A stretch of 64,000 bases of DNA from Trichoderma breve (GCF_028502605.1 NC_079236.1:1798001-1862000), one strand, 5' to 3'. Numbered from the stretch's first letter, positions 36,241 to 48,055 are shown. Notes: generated from the letters alone by a model not told the origin. Made by a program: numbers and translations.

Positions 36241-37540
36241 TTCTTCTTTTTTTTTTTTCCCTCCCTTTTTCTTTTTCCGTTTCTTTTATCCCCGGCCTTA
36301 TTTCTAATCTTACCTTTCTCCCTAAGTTTTTCTTGCCGCACTTCTAGTTGCCGCTTCGAAACCTTCGCACTATCATCCTTATCATCTGACCACCCTTGAT
36401 CTGGGACCCTCGGTCGGATCGATCACACAGCCCAAGACCAGTCCTGTCAGTTTGGCTTTTCGCCCCAAGAGCAGCCCAAACCCCATCAAGCCCGCCTAGC
36501 TTGTGGCGTCGGTACCTACGCCGTGCTATCTGAGTCTCAGTCTGCCGTCGTGGTGCGTTATCTTGCTCCTTGTACCTCGCTGCATGGGCGATAACCCAAT
36601 AACGACCCCCGGCCCTCGTCTCCATTCTGCATCACTGCGCTGCAGCCTCTTGAAAGCCTCCCACGCAAACGCCCCGCAAACCCAGCGTCCATCAGGGTTG
36701 GCTGCTTCGAGTCATACTTGTCGTCGTCTTGCGTCTTCGCCAGGCGACAGCGCTCCATCTCCATCCAGGTGCATCTCATCTGCTTCCTAGCTCCAGCGCT
36801 GGGCTCTCTCGACCTCTCTCGAAACCTGACCAGACCAGACGAGACGAAGCTACCGCTTGCCAGTGCGCCGTAGCACGGCTCTCTTTCAAGTGTTAGTCAC
36901 GCCCTCCCCCATCCTTGTCACCCCCAGCTTGCAGCAGCTACTGTATCCCTTCCGATCCCCAACCCGGCCACAGGATCCTGCACGCCGGCGCTCGTCTGAC
37001 TCGGCTGCGGTCTCTCTCCGACAGTCCCCTGGCCTTCTTTTGTTTTGTTTCCTGTTACCATCTTTCTCTTTCTCTTTTTATTTCTATTTCCTCTTCATCC
37101 CGTCCGTCGCCGAAGATACCCTTTTCGCTCCCTCCGTTATCCATCTACTCCGTCATATCTGCTGTGTTGCTAACTCTCGTCACCATCGACTCTCAGCAGA
37201 CCCTACGACATATATACACTCTTCACCTTATCGGACACCTGCCGTTTACCTCATACCATCGACGACTTTCCATTCTGGGTCTTCGATTCCCGCTACACCG
37301 ACTTCCCATCTTGTTTCATCTCCCCTGGCCCGTTCGCCTTAATAGCCCTGTCTCGTCGCGTCTTATCCAATCTCGCCCTTCTGCTCCATCCTTCACACTC
37401 TTTCTGCCCGTCTGGAGCTTCTTCCATCTAGGACTACATGACAGCTTCGTTCGACGGCACACACCCTCGAAGCTTGTAAGCCCCCGGGCTGTGACCGACC
37501 TCGCTCTCTTCCTGCCATCGACAACGTAACACAGGAAGCA

Positions 37541-40500
37541 ATGGCGAGCCGACAGGATGGTTCCTCCCTCGGCTCCCGGCGGTCGGGTGGACGGAATGTA
37601 GGCCAGTTTGCCATCGACAAGGAGATTGGCAAAGGAAGCTTTGCGCAGGTCTATATGGGCTGGCATAAGGTGCGATGAACCCTATCCTAGTCATGTTTCA
37701 CCAGCCAGTTTGCCCTCCGCCATCATCAACCGTGTACCCTCTTTGGATGCGGTCAAGTTGTCCTAGCCAGCTTGACAGCAACTCTCATCTCTCCTCGCAT
37801 CTTCAACCCACATCCATTCCTTCTTCATTGCGACGCGCTTGCTAACCATGCTTTGCATTCAACAGGAAACAAAGGCTGCAGTGGCCATCAAATCCGTCGA
37901 ACTAGATCGCCTGAACAAGAAACTGAAAGAAAACCTATATGGCGAAATCCAAATCCTCAAGACCCTACGGCATCCGCACATCGTTGCTCTCCATGACTGT
38001 CTCGAATCCGCTACACACATTAACCTTGTCATGGAATACTGCGAGCTCGGTGACCTTTCCCTCTTCATCAAGAAACGTGACAAGCTCATTACCCATCCTG
38101 CCACCCACGACATGGCCCGCAAGTATCCCAGCGCCCCTGACTCTGGCCTTCACGAGGTCGTCATCCGCCATTTCCTCAAGCAGTTGGCGAGTGCCCTGGA
38201 GTTCCTACGGAGCAAAAACTACGTCCATCGAGATGTCAAGCCGCAGAACCTCTTACTGCTGCCCTCACAAGCATTTAGGGAAAAGCGAAACCTCCCCATC
38301 ATGGAGGCAAGCCAGGATTCGTTGATACCAATGTCCGGCATCGCTTCCCTGCCGATGCTGAAGCTCGCTGACTTCGGATTCGCCCGTGTATTGCCCTCAA
38401 CGTCTCTCGCCGACACCCTTTGCGGCTCGCCCTTGTACATGGCCCCTGAGATCCTCCGTTATGAGCGGTACGACGCCAAGGCTGACTTATGGTCCGTCGG
38501 CACTGTCCTGTATGAAATGATTTCGGGGAAGCCCCCTTTCCGCGCGAGAAACCACGTCGAACTGCTGAGGAAGATAGAAGCTGCCGAAGACGTCATCAAG
38601 TTCCCCAAAGAAGTGATCATTACATCTGAAATGAAATCCCTAGTAAGAAGCCTGCTCAAGAGGAGCCCCGTGGAGAGGCTGAGCTTTGAAAACTTCTTTT
38701 CCCATCCCATCGTCGTTAATGAAATCCCCGGATTGGTGGAGGATGACCTTCCAAGGCCCGCCAGGCGTGAGCCCAAGTCAATCCCCCAAGCAGAGCCTAC
38801 GGCAACATCACCGCGCGTTGGCTCCCTGCGAAACGGAGGCTTCGAACCCGCCCCTGCTCGATCGTCTCGGGAGCAACTGCCTCGGTCATCGCCGCTGATG
38901 GAGAGTCCCAGCGAGGGCCGACATCGGCCGCCTTCTGGTGAGATTCACCGACGGTCAAACTCACCCCGGGAGACTGGAGCCGCAGGCCTGGGTATTCAGC
39001 GCCCGACGGTACCCCATGCAGCATCACTCCCGAATCATCCAAGGGTTTCTAGGCCATCTTTGCACAATACCTCGCCGCCTTCCTCCTTGAGCCAAGACAT
39101 CCGCAAGGCTCGGATTCCAAGCGGCAAGGCTCTGACAGAGGAAGAGGAAAAGGCGGCTCAAGATGTCATGTTCGAAAGGGACTATGTGGTTGTTGAGAGG
39201 AGGCACGTCGAAGTAAATGCGCTTGCAGATGAGTTGGCCGCAAACGAGAAGCTCGCTTCGCAGAGCCCGACTTCTCTGAAATCGAAGCCACTGGTCAGGC
39301 ATTTCTCGCAGCAGGGGCCCCCAAATTCTACCACTGGAGCCGTCGCAGCTCCCCCATCGCGGACGCAGCTTATCACGCAGGGCCGAGCCGGCCAGGACCG
39401 GCGCTCGTCGTACGAGAAGGCCTTGTCTGCAAGCCCCGGGTCGGCTTCGAGCGCCATCACCAAGGCTATCCAGGATGCCAGCCTCCGTCTCTTTGGCGTC
39501 AGGATGCCCATTCGCCCCAAGGGTCAATCTCCACCAATGTACCAGCCGTTCCCGGCCTATCCGACGCCGCCAACCTCGGCCGGACTCATTGGAGATGGGA
39601 AGAACATTGCGTCAGAGGACGACGATGTCCGCTCCGCGCAGGTCATTGAAGACCTCGCCACCCGAAGTGACTGTGTCTATGGATTCGCCGAGGTCAAATA
39701 CAAGCAGCTTGTCCCCATGGCACCATCCACAAATCATGGATTGGGAGGCATTGCAGCCGACCAGTTATCAGTGGACGACGAAGGTCTTACAGCCGAAGCC
39801 GTGGTGGCACTCTCTGAAGAGGCTTTGGTACTCTATGTGAAGTCACTTTCTCTTTTGGCACGAGCCATGGACATTGCCAGCATCTGGTGGTCCAAGAAGA
39901 GCAAGGGAGATGTTACCACCGGCCTATCGGCGGCAGTCTCTCAGTCTGTCGTCCAGCGCATCAACGCCGTGGTCCAATGGGTGCGACAGCGCTTCAATGA
40001 GGTGCTGGAGAAGTCCGAGATTGTTCGCTTGAAGCTCATCGAAGCTCAGAAGCAGCTGCCAGAGGACCACCCAAGCCACCCGTCAAACCAAGGAGTGGAC
40101 TCGATCATGTCCTCCGCAGGATCTGGGATGGACCAGGTATACCTCACACCAGGCATCACAGCTGAAAAGCTAATGTATGACCGAGCTCTCGAGATGAGTC
40201 GAACTGCCGCCATTGATGAGGTCACAAATGAGAACTTGCCTGGTTGTGAGATTTCATACATCACGGCCATACGCATGCTCGAGGCTGTGTTGGACAGCGG
40301 TGATGACGCAGGTCTTACACGAACCAAGGAGAGCTGCAGCGATCTCGAGAGCGATGAGGAGGCTCATATCCGAAAGAGTAAGTTGCCTCATTTGTATAGA
40401 CCAGCCAGTTCCAGAACAAATAGCTAACAAAGATGCTAGTGATTACTATGATCTCAGGCCGGCTTTCCATGGTTCGCAAGAAGCAGCGCATGATTGCCGA

Positions 40501-40582
40501 AGCCAACAGCAGAACACAACTAACCCGTCGACGAAGTGGCGATGTTACGCCTCGCAGTCCCCTCTCACAAGCGTCGACTTAA
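37541..40582 (+). CDS. ATG1: autophagy-initiating Ser/Thr kinase Atg1
   Basis: Exons 37541-37669, 37866-40377 and 40440-40582 give 927 residues. The first intron (196 bp) has a GTGCGA donor; the second starts GTAAGT. The kinase domain covers about 20-330: G-loop [10 protein letters not shown] (29-38), Lys52 in [17 protein letters not shown] with Asp166, DFG at 212-214, and [11 protein letters not shown] Ser/Pro-rich linker follows, with [12 protein letters not shown] (Tyr483 onward), whose YVVV matches the Atg8-interacting motif of Atg1. The C-terminal helical region (about 650-900) fits the Atg13-binding tandem MIT domain and ends with a basic tail restored by exon 3. Atg1 acts with Atg13 and Atg17 at the phagophore assembly site under TORC1 control. 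The gene follows a very long CT-rich upstream region. Confidence 0.97.
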
Positions 40583-41736
40583 TCTGACTGCGCGAAGAAA
40601 AAAGAAGTCTTAAAAAGCAGCAATAGCAGCACACATCAGATACGATACGATAAACAAAAGGCAAATCCCTACATAACACTGGAAGCCTCACGGCTGGACA
40701 TTATTTTGGACGACACCAGTATTATTGCTCGAGGCCCCGAGCACCTCTTTCTCTTTCCTTCTATGGGTTTTGCCCCTTTCTTTTGAAGGCGTTGAGGCAG
40801 CTTGCAAAGACAAGCACCAGAACAGAATCCCCGCTCAGGTAATGGAAGCGGGCGTTTGGATGATTATTTGATATTTCAGTGTTTCAAGGTTTTAGGCATA
40901 TCCATGGCCAGGCGTTTTATTATATTTCTACTTTTTATTTCGTTGATCCTCTTTCCCAGCCAGGGTATGGCTGATTATGTTTTATTCTCTTTGACTTGGT
41001 TGTTTCTTTCTTTCTCTTTTTTGGTCTAGGGCTATACTGCATATCCGAAGCTAGGGGGGCCAGTAGCTGCTAGCAGGCGCAGACGACCAAGGGATTGAGC
41101 AAGAGAGTGAGCACGCGTTTGCTCTTGTATGGAACAGCTCTGAACAGCAGTTTTCCTTTGCCTTCTTATCTTCTCTTTACACTCATCTTCTTTCTCGTCA
41201 TAAGCTCTAGTAACCTCTTGTCCATCTTTGGCTTTAGCCATTTATTGTTGCTATTTTCCGGATTTTTTGGGTATCTTTCTATCGTTTTTGGGACATGGCA
41301 ATGGGCAACGTGGGTTCGGATGGGGTTTTTTTTTTCAACGGGACGGTATCGATATGTGACCAAGAAAGAGTCACGGGTAGCGGTGGGAACGGATATGGGC
41401 GAGGACTGGTTTTTGTGCGTGAATTTGTATGATTTTAGATTGTTGCGTTTCAGCGCGTAACCTAGTCCATGATACCAATACCATTGCTGCCAACGTTTTT
41501 GGAACTTGTTGTGTTTGTCCCTATTTCTTCCGCCTTGTGATGTTGTATGATTGATGGGTGAATGTAGTTTACCTCCATGACGGGACGGATTTGTACAGAA
41601 GCAATTCACTATAGGCTGTTTTAAACGGCTGTGTTTTCAGTTTTCATCTTGTGTTTGACCAGCTCCTTGTACATTGTAAACACTACATCTGAAGCAGCAG
41701 AGAGTATGCGTTTGACGCAAGACTCGTTCCCCCAAG
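40583..41736. other. intergenic region after ATG1
   Basis: The 1.15 kb between ATG1 and the next plus-strand gene is T-rich. It should hold the ATG1 3' UTR and the promoter of the gene at 41737. I see no coding signal. Confidence 0.55.
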
Positions 41737-42768
41737 ATGTCTTTCACTCAAATTCCACAAACGCCACTCGCATCTGACCATCCCAGCCAACCATCCAACT
41801 CTCATCTCAAGAAAGCAGAGAAGACAAAAGATGATCACCAGCCAGCAGACCTCTTGCTCGCAATCAGCCATGCCGCTGTACAACGCCAACGGGAAAGCAT
41901 TCAACAACGAGAGAAACAGAAACTCTTAGATCGGAAGTGGAAGGAAGAACACGTATTGAAGCCCCAGATGGAACAGAAGAGGGAGCTTGGGGCGGAAAAA
42001 AAGGCTAAGGAGTTAGTGACCGAGCTATTTGAGAAGGAGTTGGCTCAGTGGAGAGAGCAGCGCGACAAGGCTTCAGCAAGAAATTATCTTTCGAGAGCAG
42101 AGGTCGACGAACAAGTACACAGACTAGTGGAAGCAGTAATTCAAGGCGTCGGTATGGAAAAGCGCCGCATGGAAGACGGGACGGAAGAACCGCACGAAAT
42201 CTGGCGCTCAAGAATGATTGCCCTAAGGAAGCAAATAACCACCGTCTGGAACGATAACGACAGAAGGATTCTCATGGGCGTGCCGCGGTATGTGGAGGGA
42301 TATCCCGTCAGGGAGAGGATTCGGCCACCGATTTTTTTGGCATTGAGGAGGCAGAAGATGTCTGGGCTGAGAGGGTGTTTGCAATGTGAAGTGAAGGGGC
42401 TGATGTGCTCGATGAGTGTGCAGGGGAGGGTGGCTGGGGAGGAGGTGATGGATAGGGGGTGTAGGAGGTGTGAGGTGGATGGTGATCGGTGTGTTGTTGA
42501 CTGTGAGCTTATTGAAGAGGTGGAGGAAGAGGGAGAATGGAGAGAGAAGGTGAGCCATGTGTGGGATTGGTGGGATGGAGCACCGGAGCGGGAGGAGGAG
42601 ATGGATTCAGCAGAGGAGGCCGTGGAGATGTGGGAGCGCCGGAGAAGGGGAGCGAGGCTGGAGCCAGTAGGGGGCGTCATGCAGTGGGTTGAGGTCAGGG
42701 GCTTTGCGCCCCAGGGTGGTGACAAGAGTGATAGTAGTGACAATGGTGTTGAGAGCTCGACGGCTTGA
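41737..42768 (+). CDS. hypothetical protein with Zn2Cys6-spaced cysteines near the C terminus
   Basis: A single exon of 343 residues, ATG at 41737. I do not recognise the family. The first 140 residues are highly charged and probably form a long helix or coiled coil (Lys/Glu/Gln-rich from about 45). The middle contains WNDNDRRILMGVPRYVEGYPVRERIRPP. Then six cysteines fall as C-x2-C-x6-C-x17-C-x2-C-x6-C (214, 217, 224, 242, 245, 252), the spacing of a fungal Zn(II)2Cys6 cluster with a long loop, plus Cys256. The basic residues normally found between the cysteines of a DNA-binding cluster are sparse, and the cluster is not N-terminal, so DNA binding is doubtful. The acidic, Trp-containing C terminus has a different, G-rich codon composition. 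Function unknown. Confidence 0.72.
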   Translation: MSFTQIPQTPLASDHPSQPSNSHLKKAEKTKDDHQPADLLLAISHAAVQRQRESIQQREKQKLLDRKWKEEHVLKPQMEQKRELGAEKKAKELVTELFEKELAQWREQRDKASARNYLSRAEVDEQVHRLVEAVIQGVGMEKRRMEDGTEEPHEIWRSRMIALRKQITTVWNDNDRRILMGVPRYVEGYPVRERIRPPIFLALRRQKMSGLRGCLQCEVKGLMCSMSVQGRVAGEEVMDRGCRRCEVDGDRCVVDCELIEEVEEEGEWREKVSHVWDWWDGAPEREEEMDSAEEAVEMWERRRRGARLEPVGGVMQWVEVRGFAPQGGDKSDSSDNGVESSTA

Positions 42769-42999
42769 TTCAAAGAGCGGCATACTTATTTCTGTGCCTT
42801 GCAGAAAAATAGAAAGTGTTATCTGAAAAGCATCATCTGGATTCTCTTGCATATCTATCTTCTAGATAGAGTCATCAACCTACCTAAGCGATTTCATTTC
42901 TTTTCAATCCTCGACTCAAAGAGAGTCCAAATCTGAAAACATTCATTCCTAAATGAGTCAACTCATTCGCAGCAGCTCACATCTGCAAAGTCCACATTT

Positions 43000-45204
43000 T
43001 CACTGGAGAGATTGCCGTTTTTTCCCCGCATGAGTGAAGCCCTTACTTTCCTCGCCTCCAGTGTCCCCATTCTCCATAGCAGCCTGCATGGTATCAGTCA
43101 AAAATTTTGCATCCAGTCTCTTCAGCTCTGCCAAAACATCTTGTCTATGAGTCTTGGAGTGTGGTGGCTTCAAGTGCCTGTCAAGGCCAGGCAGAGGGAG
43201 CTGAAGCACATCGCAAACTCGCAGTTGATGGGGTGTCATGATTCGAGTCTCTGGCTTGCGGTCTTCGCCACGACGATCCCAAAGTGGTGTATTCTGGATC
43301 TGTTCCTCGTTTTGAGTCACATTGGGGCTTTCTTTTGCCAGCTTAGGCTTATATGTTAGCACACCAGTTCCATGCGGTGGTGATGACAACCCCGTCAAGG
43401 GCCCTACCCTAGCCGCCTTCATGTCTTGTTGGAGACCTCGAAAGTATCCCGACGTGTCTGTGCAAGGTGGCGAGCTCCACCGTATCGATTTATGAGCACT
43501 GGTAGTAGATAATTTGGTAGGTGCTGATGTGAGTGGAGGAGATTGAAGGCTAGCCAAGTCCCAGGGCATTGGCTTGAGTTGAGTGTCGTCGCCCAGGTCT
43601 GATAAGCACCGTCTGTCAAGCTGTTGAAAGAATTCAAAGTGCTTTTGCGGTGTACAAAACCAATCGTGGCATTCTGCCTCAGCAGCAGTTATTCGGTTTA
43701 CCGGTGTTAGCTGAAGGCATGCCAAGGTAAATCTCTGGCTATTCGAGGAACGTTTTGGCGAGATTTCTTTGATCATAGCCTTCACCATCTGTTCAATGGA
43801 TTGTTGATCTATGCGAGTCAGATTTTCGAAGCTCTCCACATCAGAGGTCAGCAATCGCAGCGCGACAAGGCCAAGTGACCACACATCAACGGCGGTAGTT
43901 TGGGCTTCTCCGGTTGAAAATAGTTCTCTATAATGAGTTTATTAGCCAAATATTTGCTGAAAAAGCAATAGATTCTTCATCTTACGGAGCCTTGTATTCA
44001 AATGTGCCAATATCCGTCACCATTCGGCTGCGGCGAGGAACAGCGCAAGCACCAAAATCCGACAGCATAATTCGATGGTAGGCTATCTTGGGGGAGTACG
44101 CCAGCAGTATGTTCTCCGGCTTCAAGTCTCTGTGGATGATGCCCTTTCTGTGAAGGTAGGCGAGGCCGCGAACCACTTGTCGGAGAATAATTCGACAGTC
44201 AAGCTCTTGAACAAATTCATGGCGATTGATGAAGGAGACAAGATCACCTCCGGACGCAAGCTCCGTGAAAATGTACCTAGTCATATAATCAATAATTTGG
44301 CGTTACTCAGTAGGCGTGTAAGATCCGTTGCTCACAGAGAGTGCGGAGAAATAACAGCGTCAATGTAGGGCAAGATGTTGGGCTAGAGCAAGTTAGCATC
44401 CTGTCGAGAAGTCTAAGTCTTCATTGGAAGCAGACTCACGTGCTTGAGCTGACGGAGAACATCAATCTCCTGAAGCTTGCGATATAATTCCTCTCGAGGT
44501 ATCTTGCCATCTTGTCTACCCAGATTGACTAGCTTGCAGACAAGCTGCCGCTTAGTTTTCGATTCGGTGGCCAAGTAGACAGCTCCCTCCGCGCCGGTGC
44601 CAAGGCATCGTGGAGATATGGTATATTCGTTTTCAAACACCTTTTCTTGTTAGAATAAATGAACACTCGTAATCAGAGTGAGGAGGACGAACTCGGCATT
44701 CGTCTTTCTGAATGGCCGTTAGTGGCCGAGGTGGAGGCGTTCGAGGTTGGTGGAATATGAACTTCCAATGGGGTCGAATTTCAATGGAATCACCATCCTG
44801 TAAGAGATATCCAGAAGAGATTTGGGGGCCAACGCCAATAATGTGGCCATTGACAAAAGTTCCATTGATAGACTTGCGATCTCTCACGTAAACGTGGTTA
44901 ACTGATGGTTCGTAGACAATCACGTATATCTCACAGTGATTCCGAGACACGAGGTTTTCTGAGTCGGTCTGAATAGAGAAAGCGCTGCAAGTATCATCAG
45001 CAACGCAACTCCACAGACCAAATATTAGTCCACAGCCTACTTGGCATCCGGGTCTCGTCCAATCCTGAAGATTTCTTGCTCCTAGATCGGAAATTCTTCA
45101 ATAGGCTGGTCACTGATCCGGCTGTCCACCAAGCGGAGATATGCAGCGGGCAATTCACAATCATCATTGCAGCTGTTGTCTAAAGTAGCTGTTGCGGCTT
45201 CCAT
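43000..45204 (-). pseudogene. FHA-domain Ser/Thr kinase (Mek1/Rad53/Chk2-like) with in-frame TAG
   Basis: Six exons on the minus strand can be joined: 45204-45041, 44984-44693, 44640-44440, 44382-44336, 44276-43986 and 43927-43000. All five junctions keep frame and would give 640 residues, but codon 41 is TAG (45084-45082) inside the first strand of the FHA domain. Downstream everything looks intact: RIGRDPDA and VSRNHCEIYV with RKSINGTFVNG (FHA), kinase G-loop LGTGAEGAVYLA, Lys in LVCKLVNL, HRDLKPEN, LSDFGACAVP and TFEYKAPE. The C-terminal 200 residues are low complexity. FHA plus one kinase domain suggests the checkpoint or meiotic kinase group (Mek1 or Cds1). The gene may be newly inactivated, or the stop may be a sequence error; a 48 bp GT-AG segment ending exactly at the TAG would remove it in frame if spliced. 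Fragmenting or calling only a downstream start are the other options. Confidence 0.75.
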
Positions 45205-45796
45205 GACGAGCAATTCAGTATCTCAAGAAATATCAAGAGACTTCAAGGTGTATAGAAGGTCGGCTAAAGGATCAATAAATTCATGAATGCATATTTGAAA
45301 GAAGAAACCCAGAATTCTCAAATTGATTTTACTCTGCTTTCCTATCGACGCTGCTACCCTAGAAATCCAAGAACACCAGTAGCCAACCGACTTACAATGT
45401 CACCTTCGCTCCTGCCCTCTCAGTTGCTCCATCATGAAACGACACACAGTACATATACGGAGTTCACTCATATAACTTGCACAGTGTATGTTGATGCCCA
45501 TGCACGGGCCTCAGTGAGGGGCCCACGTGATACCCGGGGGGTTTGTGCCCTACAGCGGCCTTGTCAAAGTGCTTGAAATTCCCCCGCTCTCGCGAAAGTT
45601 CCTTTCTTGTACCTCATCCCAACAACGATTCTCATCAAAGAACAAGTAAGATACCCTCCCCCCGCGGCGCATTTGAAGGCATTTCGCATCGACAGAAGGC
45701 ATTGGCGTTGTGCCAATGCTTCGTCTGATGCGAATGCCGGCCACCTCGCTGCTAGAACTACCCCACTAACAAGAGCTCCCAGACGCATCGTTCAAG
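45205..45796. promoter_or_regulatory. divergent promoter, FHA kinase / eL41, with probable 5' UTR intron
   Basis: The 592 bp holds both upstream regions. A CACGTG palindrome lies at 45524-45529. A GTAAGA donor near 45646 and a CACTAACAAG branch-like site followed by TTCAAG directly before the eL41 start codon suggest a 5' UTR intron of about 150 bp, common in ribosomal protein genes. The intron is inferred. Confidence 0.55.
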
Positions 45797-45937
45797 ATGA
45801 GAGCCAAATGGAGGAAGAAGCGCGTTCGTCGCCTTAAGCGCAAGAGAAGAAAGATGAGGGCTCGCTCGTAAGTGTCATCCAATTTGCTGTTGCCGCTGCA
45901 CAAGAAGCTCGAAGCTAACAGGATAATTAGCAAATAA
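45797..45937 (+). CDS. RPL41: 60S ribosomal protein eL41
   Basis: Exons 45797-45867 and 45931-45937 encode just 25 residues, starting MRAKWRKKRVRRLKRKRR and ending ARSK. Length and sequence fit eL41, the smallest and most basic eukaryotic ribosomal protein, which bridges the two ribosomal subunits. The intron is 63 bp, starts GTAAGT, has an AAGCTAACA branch site and ends ATTAG; it splits the serine codon next to the end, leaving Lys and the stop in exon 2. It is far too small for normal ORF filters and is easily missed. It lies upstream of the RNA polymerase I subunit gene in the same orientation. Confidence 0.95.
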
Positions 45938-46612
45938 ACGACTCGCTCTACTACCTGACTTGACACATCTTTCACATTTTGAATGAGTTCACGATAAAAC
46001 GACAAGCAAAGCTGCTGCACCACGGTACCACTCTATGAACGATTACGACCATCAAGTTGGAATCGGCATATCGGTGCGCCTCGCCAATTCAGCTACGGGA
46101 GTCAATGGACGAACGCGAGAGATGAGGACTGGACAACTTCAGCCAGGTGGAGACATCGTTTTGAGGACGCGAAGGCCATGAAGCAAAAAGCTGCTGCAAG
46201 AGGCACGCTTAGGATCGATACGTTGCTTGACAAGATCAAAGGCAGAATTTACTTCATTTCCAAACCATTTCTAAAGCTCCTACGTGACGTATTTTTGTCG
46301 TAATTGTTGCAATAGTAAGCATTGATTGAGCTGGTGAAGCTATGATGCTCGTGTGACCTAATTTCTCCAATACAGTTTGTGTGCGAGCTGGCACCTTGCT
46401 ACCGATGGAGCTCTGCAGCTATGCTCCCCTGCTGCCATTAGTGACGTACATTGCTGCCAATTCAGCTGTGTGGGGTTTCGTCTCTCACCGCCCGCCCGGG
46501 TAAATGCCGGCGAAAGATTTCCTGCCGCCCGATAACCAAAATTTTTTGGAGCAGATATCCCACTTGGCATCAAATTCAGGTCGAAGAAAGATTGCAGACG
46601 CTCAACGCAAAA
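45938..46612. other. intergenic region, eL41 / A49
   Basis: The 675 bp contains the eL41 3' UTR and the A49 promoter. The stretch at about 46030-46250 looks compositionally complex and could be transcribed, but I could not fit a tRNA or snoRNA to it. Confidence 0.5.
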
Positions 46613-48055
46613 ATGTCGGATCTCAGCAACAAGAAGAGAAAGCGAGACGGGGAAAAGGCTGGTTCTGCAAAGAAAAAGGTCGTCATTGACGCACCGGCTT
46701 CAATTGCAACCGTCTCGTCCGTTCTCAAGCCTAAATCATGCCCTCCTGTGATTGGTATGCGGCGCATTTCGTTGTCGAATTGGGTCGTTTGCGCATCTGC
46801 TGACAATCCATATAGCAAACACTCCAGGAATGGAAATGCCCTCGAATTTGGTCTTTAACTCATATATTCCCAAGAATGCCTCTTCAAAGTCCAAAAAAGC
46901 AGCCGACAAAGCACTCCTACTGCACTCCACGACGCACCGCAATCTGGACTATACGGCAAGAGAAGAAGAGTCGCGCGACTCAAAGCCTCTCCTGAACCAC
47001 TTCATCGGCATCTACGATCCCAAGACTGGCAAATTGCAAGTTGTCGAAGCGAAAAAGATGGTCGTTCGAGGCGCCGTCCGCTCTAAACAGGTGCCAACTT
47101 CTGCAGATCAGACGGAAACCAAGAAGGTAAGGGATCATATCTCAATACGAAATCTTCTGGGGATATTCTGGGAAATACTAACGTACAACAGAGCATCATG
47201 GACCAGAGGACAGATCTTGGACAGACTTTCGGAACGAAGAAGGCCAAGAAGGTTATTCAAGACAAGGTGTTGAACGCCATCGCTCCGCAGAAAAAGCCTG
47301 GCGACTTCAGCACGCCCAAGTTGGACGATGCCTCCAAGGCAATTCTCAACTCCATCGGTGCAGTTACATCCACAATGGCCTCAAGAGAAGAGCTGCAGGC
47401 AGTTATCGACGAAGCCAAGCCGGTACCCAAGGCGAATCTCGACGCAGAAGACATTTACGACGTATACCGCCCCGAGGAAATCATCGGAACAGATATTCTC
47501 AACCTTGTTCCTATTCGAGAATGGCAGGAGAAGGCGAAACACGGCGAGAGCATCCAGTTCCGCTCTCGATATGTCGTCTCTCGCGTGCAAGCCATTGCCT
47601 CCAACGAAGATGCCGAGATGCGGCTGCGCGTGCTAAGATACCTCTCCATCGTCCTCCTGTTCTATCTCTACTCAAAACCCGGCCGCCAAAAGGGCACTCG
47701 GCAATTGCCGCCCCGAGAGAAGCTCCGGGAGCTACTTGCTCCAGCCCCTGAGGCGGTTGTTGAAAACATCCGTCGCAAGTTCTCAGATAACGGCCAGCTG
47801 AGGAAATTCCACATTGACCTGCTCATCGCGCACTGCTGTGCACTTGCTTGCATCGTGGATAACTTTGAAGTGGACACGCAGAACCTGAGAGACGACCTGA
47901 GGATAGAGCAGAAGGTGATTAACCAGTACTTCCACGAGATCGGAGCCAGGGTGAAGCCTGTAAAGGACAAGGCAGAGGACCGAATGCTGCACATCGCGAA
48001 GCTTGCGCTACCGCTAGACTTTCCGAAACAGCGACAGATCAGAGCGCGTCGATGA
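46613..48055 (+). CDS. RPA49: RNA polymerase I subunit A49
   Basis: Exons 46613-46754, 46816-47126 and 47192-48055 give 438 residues; introns are 61 and 65 bp and keep the frame. The N terminus starts MSDLSNKKRKRDG and is basic. The first half has the A49 dimerisation-domain pattern (NHFIGIYDPKTGKLQVVEAKKMVVRGAV), which pairs with A34.5. The second half has the tandem winged-helix region: DIYDVYRPEEIIG, VSRVQAIA, RLRVLRYLSIVLLFY and FHIDLLIAHCCALACIVDNFEVD. A49 is a built-in TFIIF/TFIIE-like factor of Pol I that helps initiation and elongation on rDNA in the nucleolus. It neighbours eL41 and lies 5 kb from Sas10/Utp3, both of the ribosome pathway. Confidence 0.92.

Larger units (their letters stand above)
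29348..37540. other. 8.2 kb gene-poor interval upstream of ATG1
   Basis: The longest gap in the window. Open frames are short, compositionally odd and without motifs. It contains a 29-bp minisatellite and AT-rich patch (30.3-30.5 kb), many GTAC and CGAGTAC words (33.7-36.1 kb) with one 10-bp hairpin, and from about 36.1 kb a long pyrimidine-rich tract leading to ATG1 that probably is its leader and promoter. A non-coding RNA or a multi-exon gene that I cannot reconstruct is not excluded. Confidence 0.5.

Noticed and set aside
45938..46612. snoRNA or tRNA between eL41 and A49
   Set aside because: Box C-like ATGATG exists near 46340, but no matching box D or stem could be fitted.
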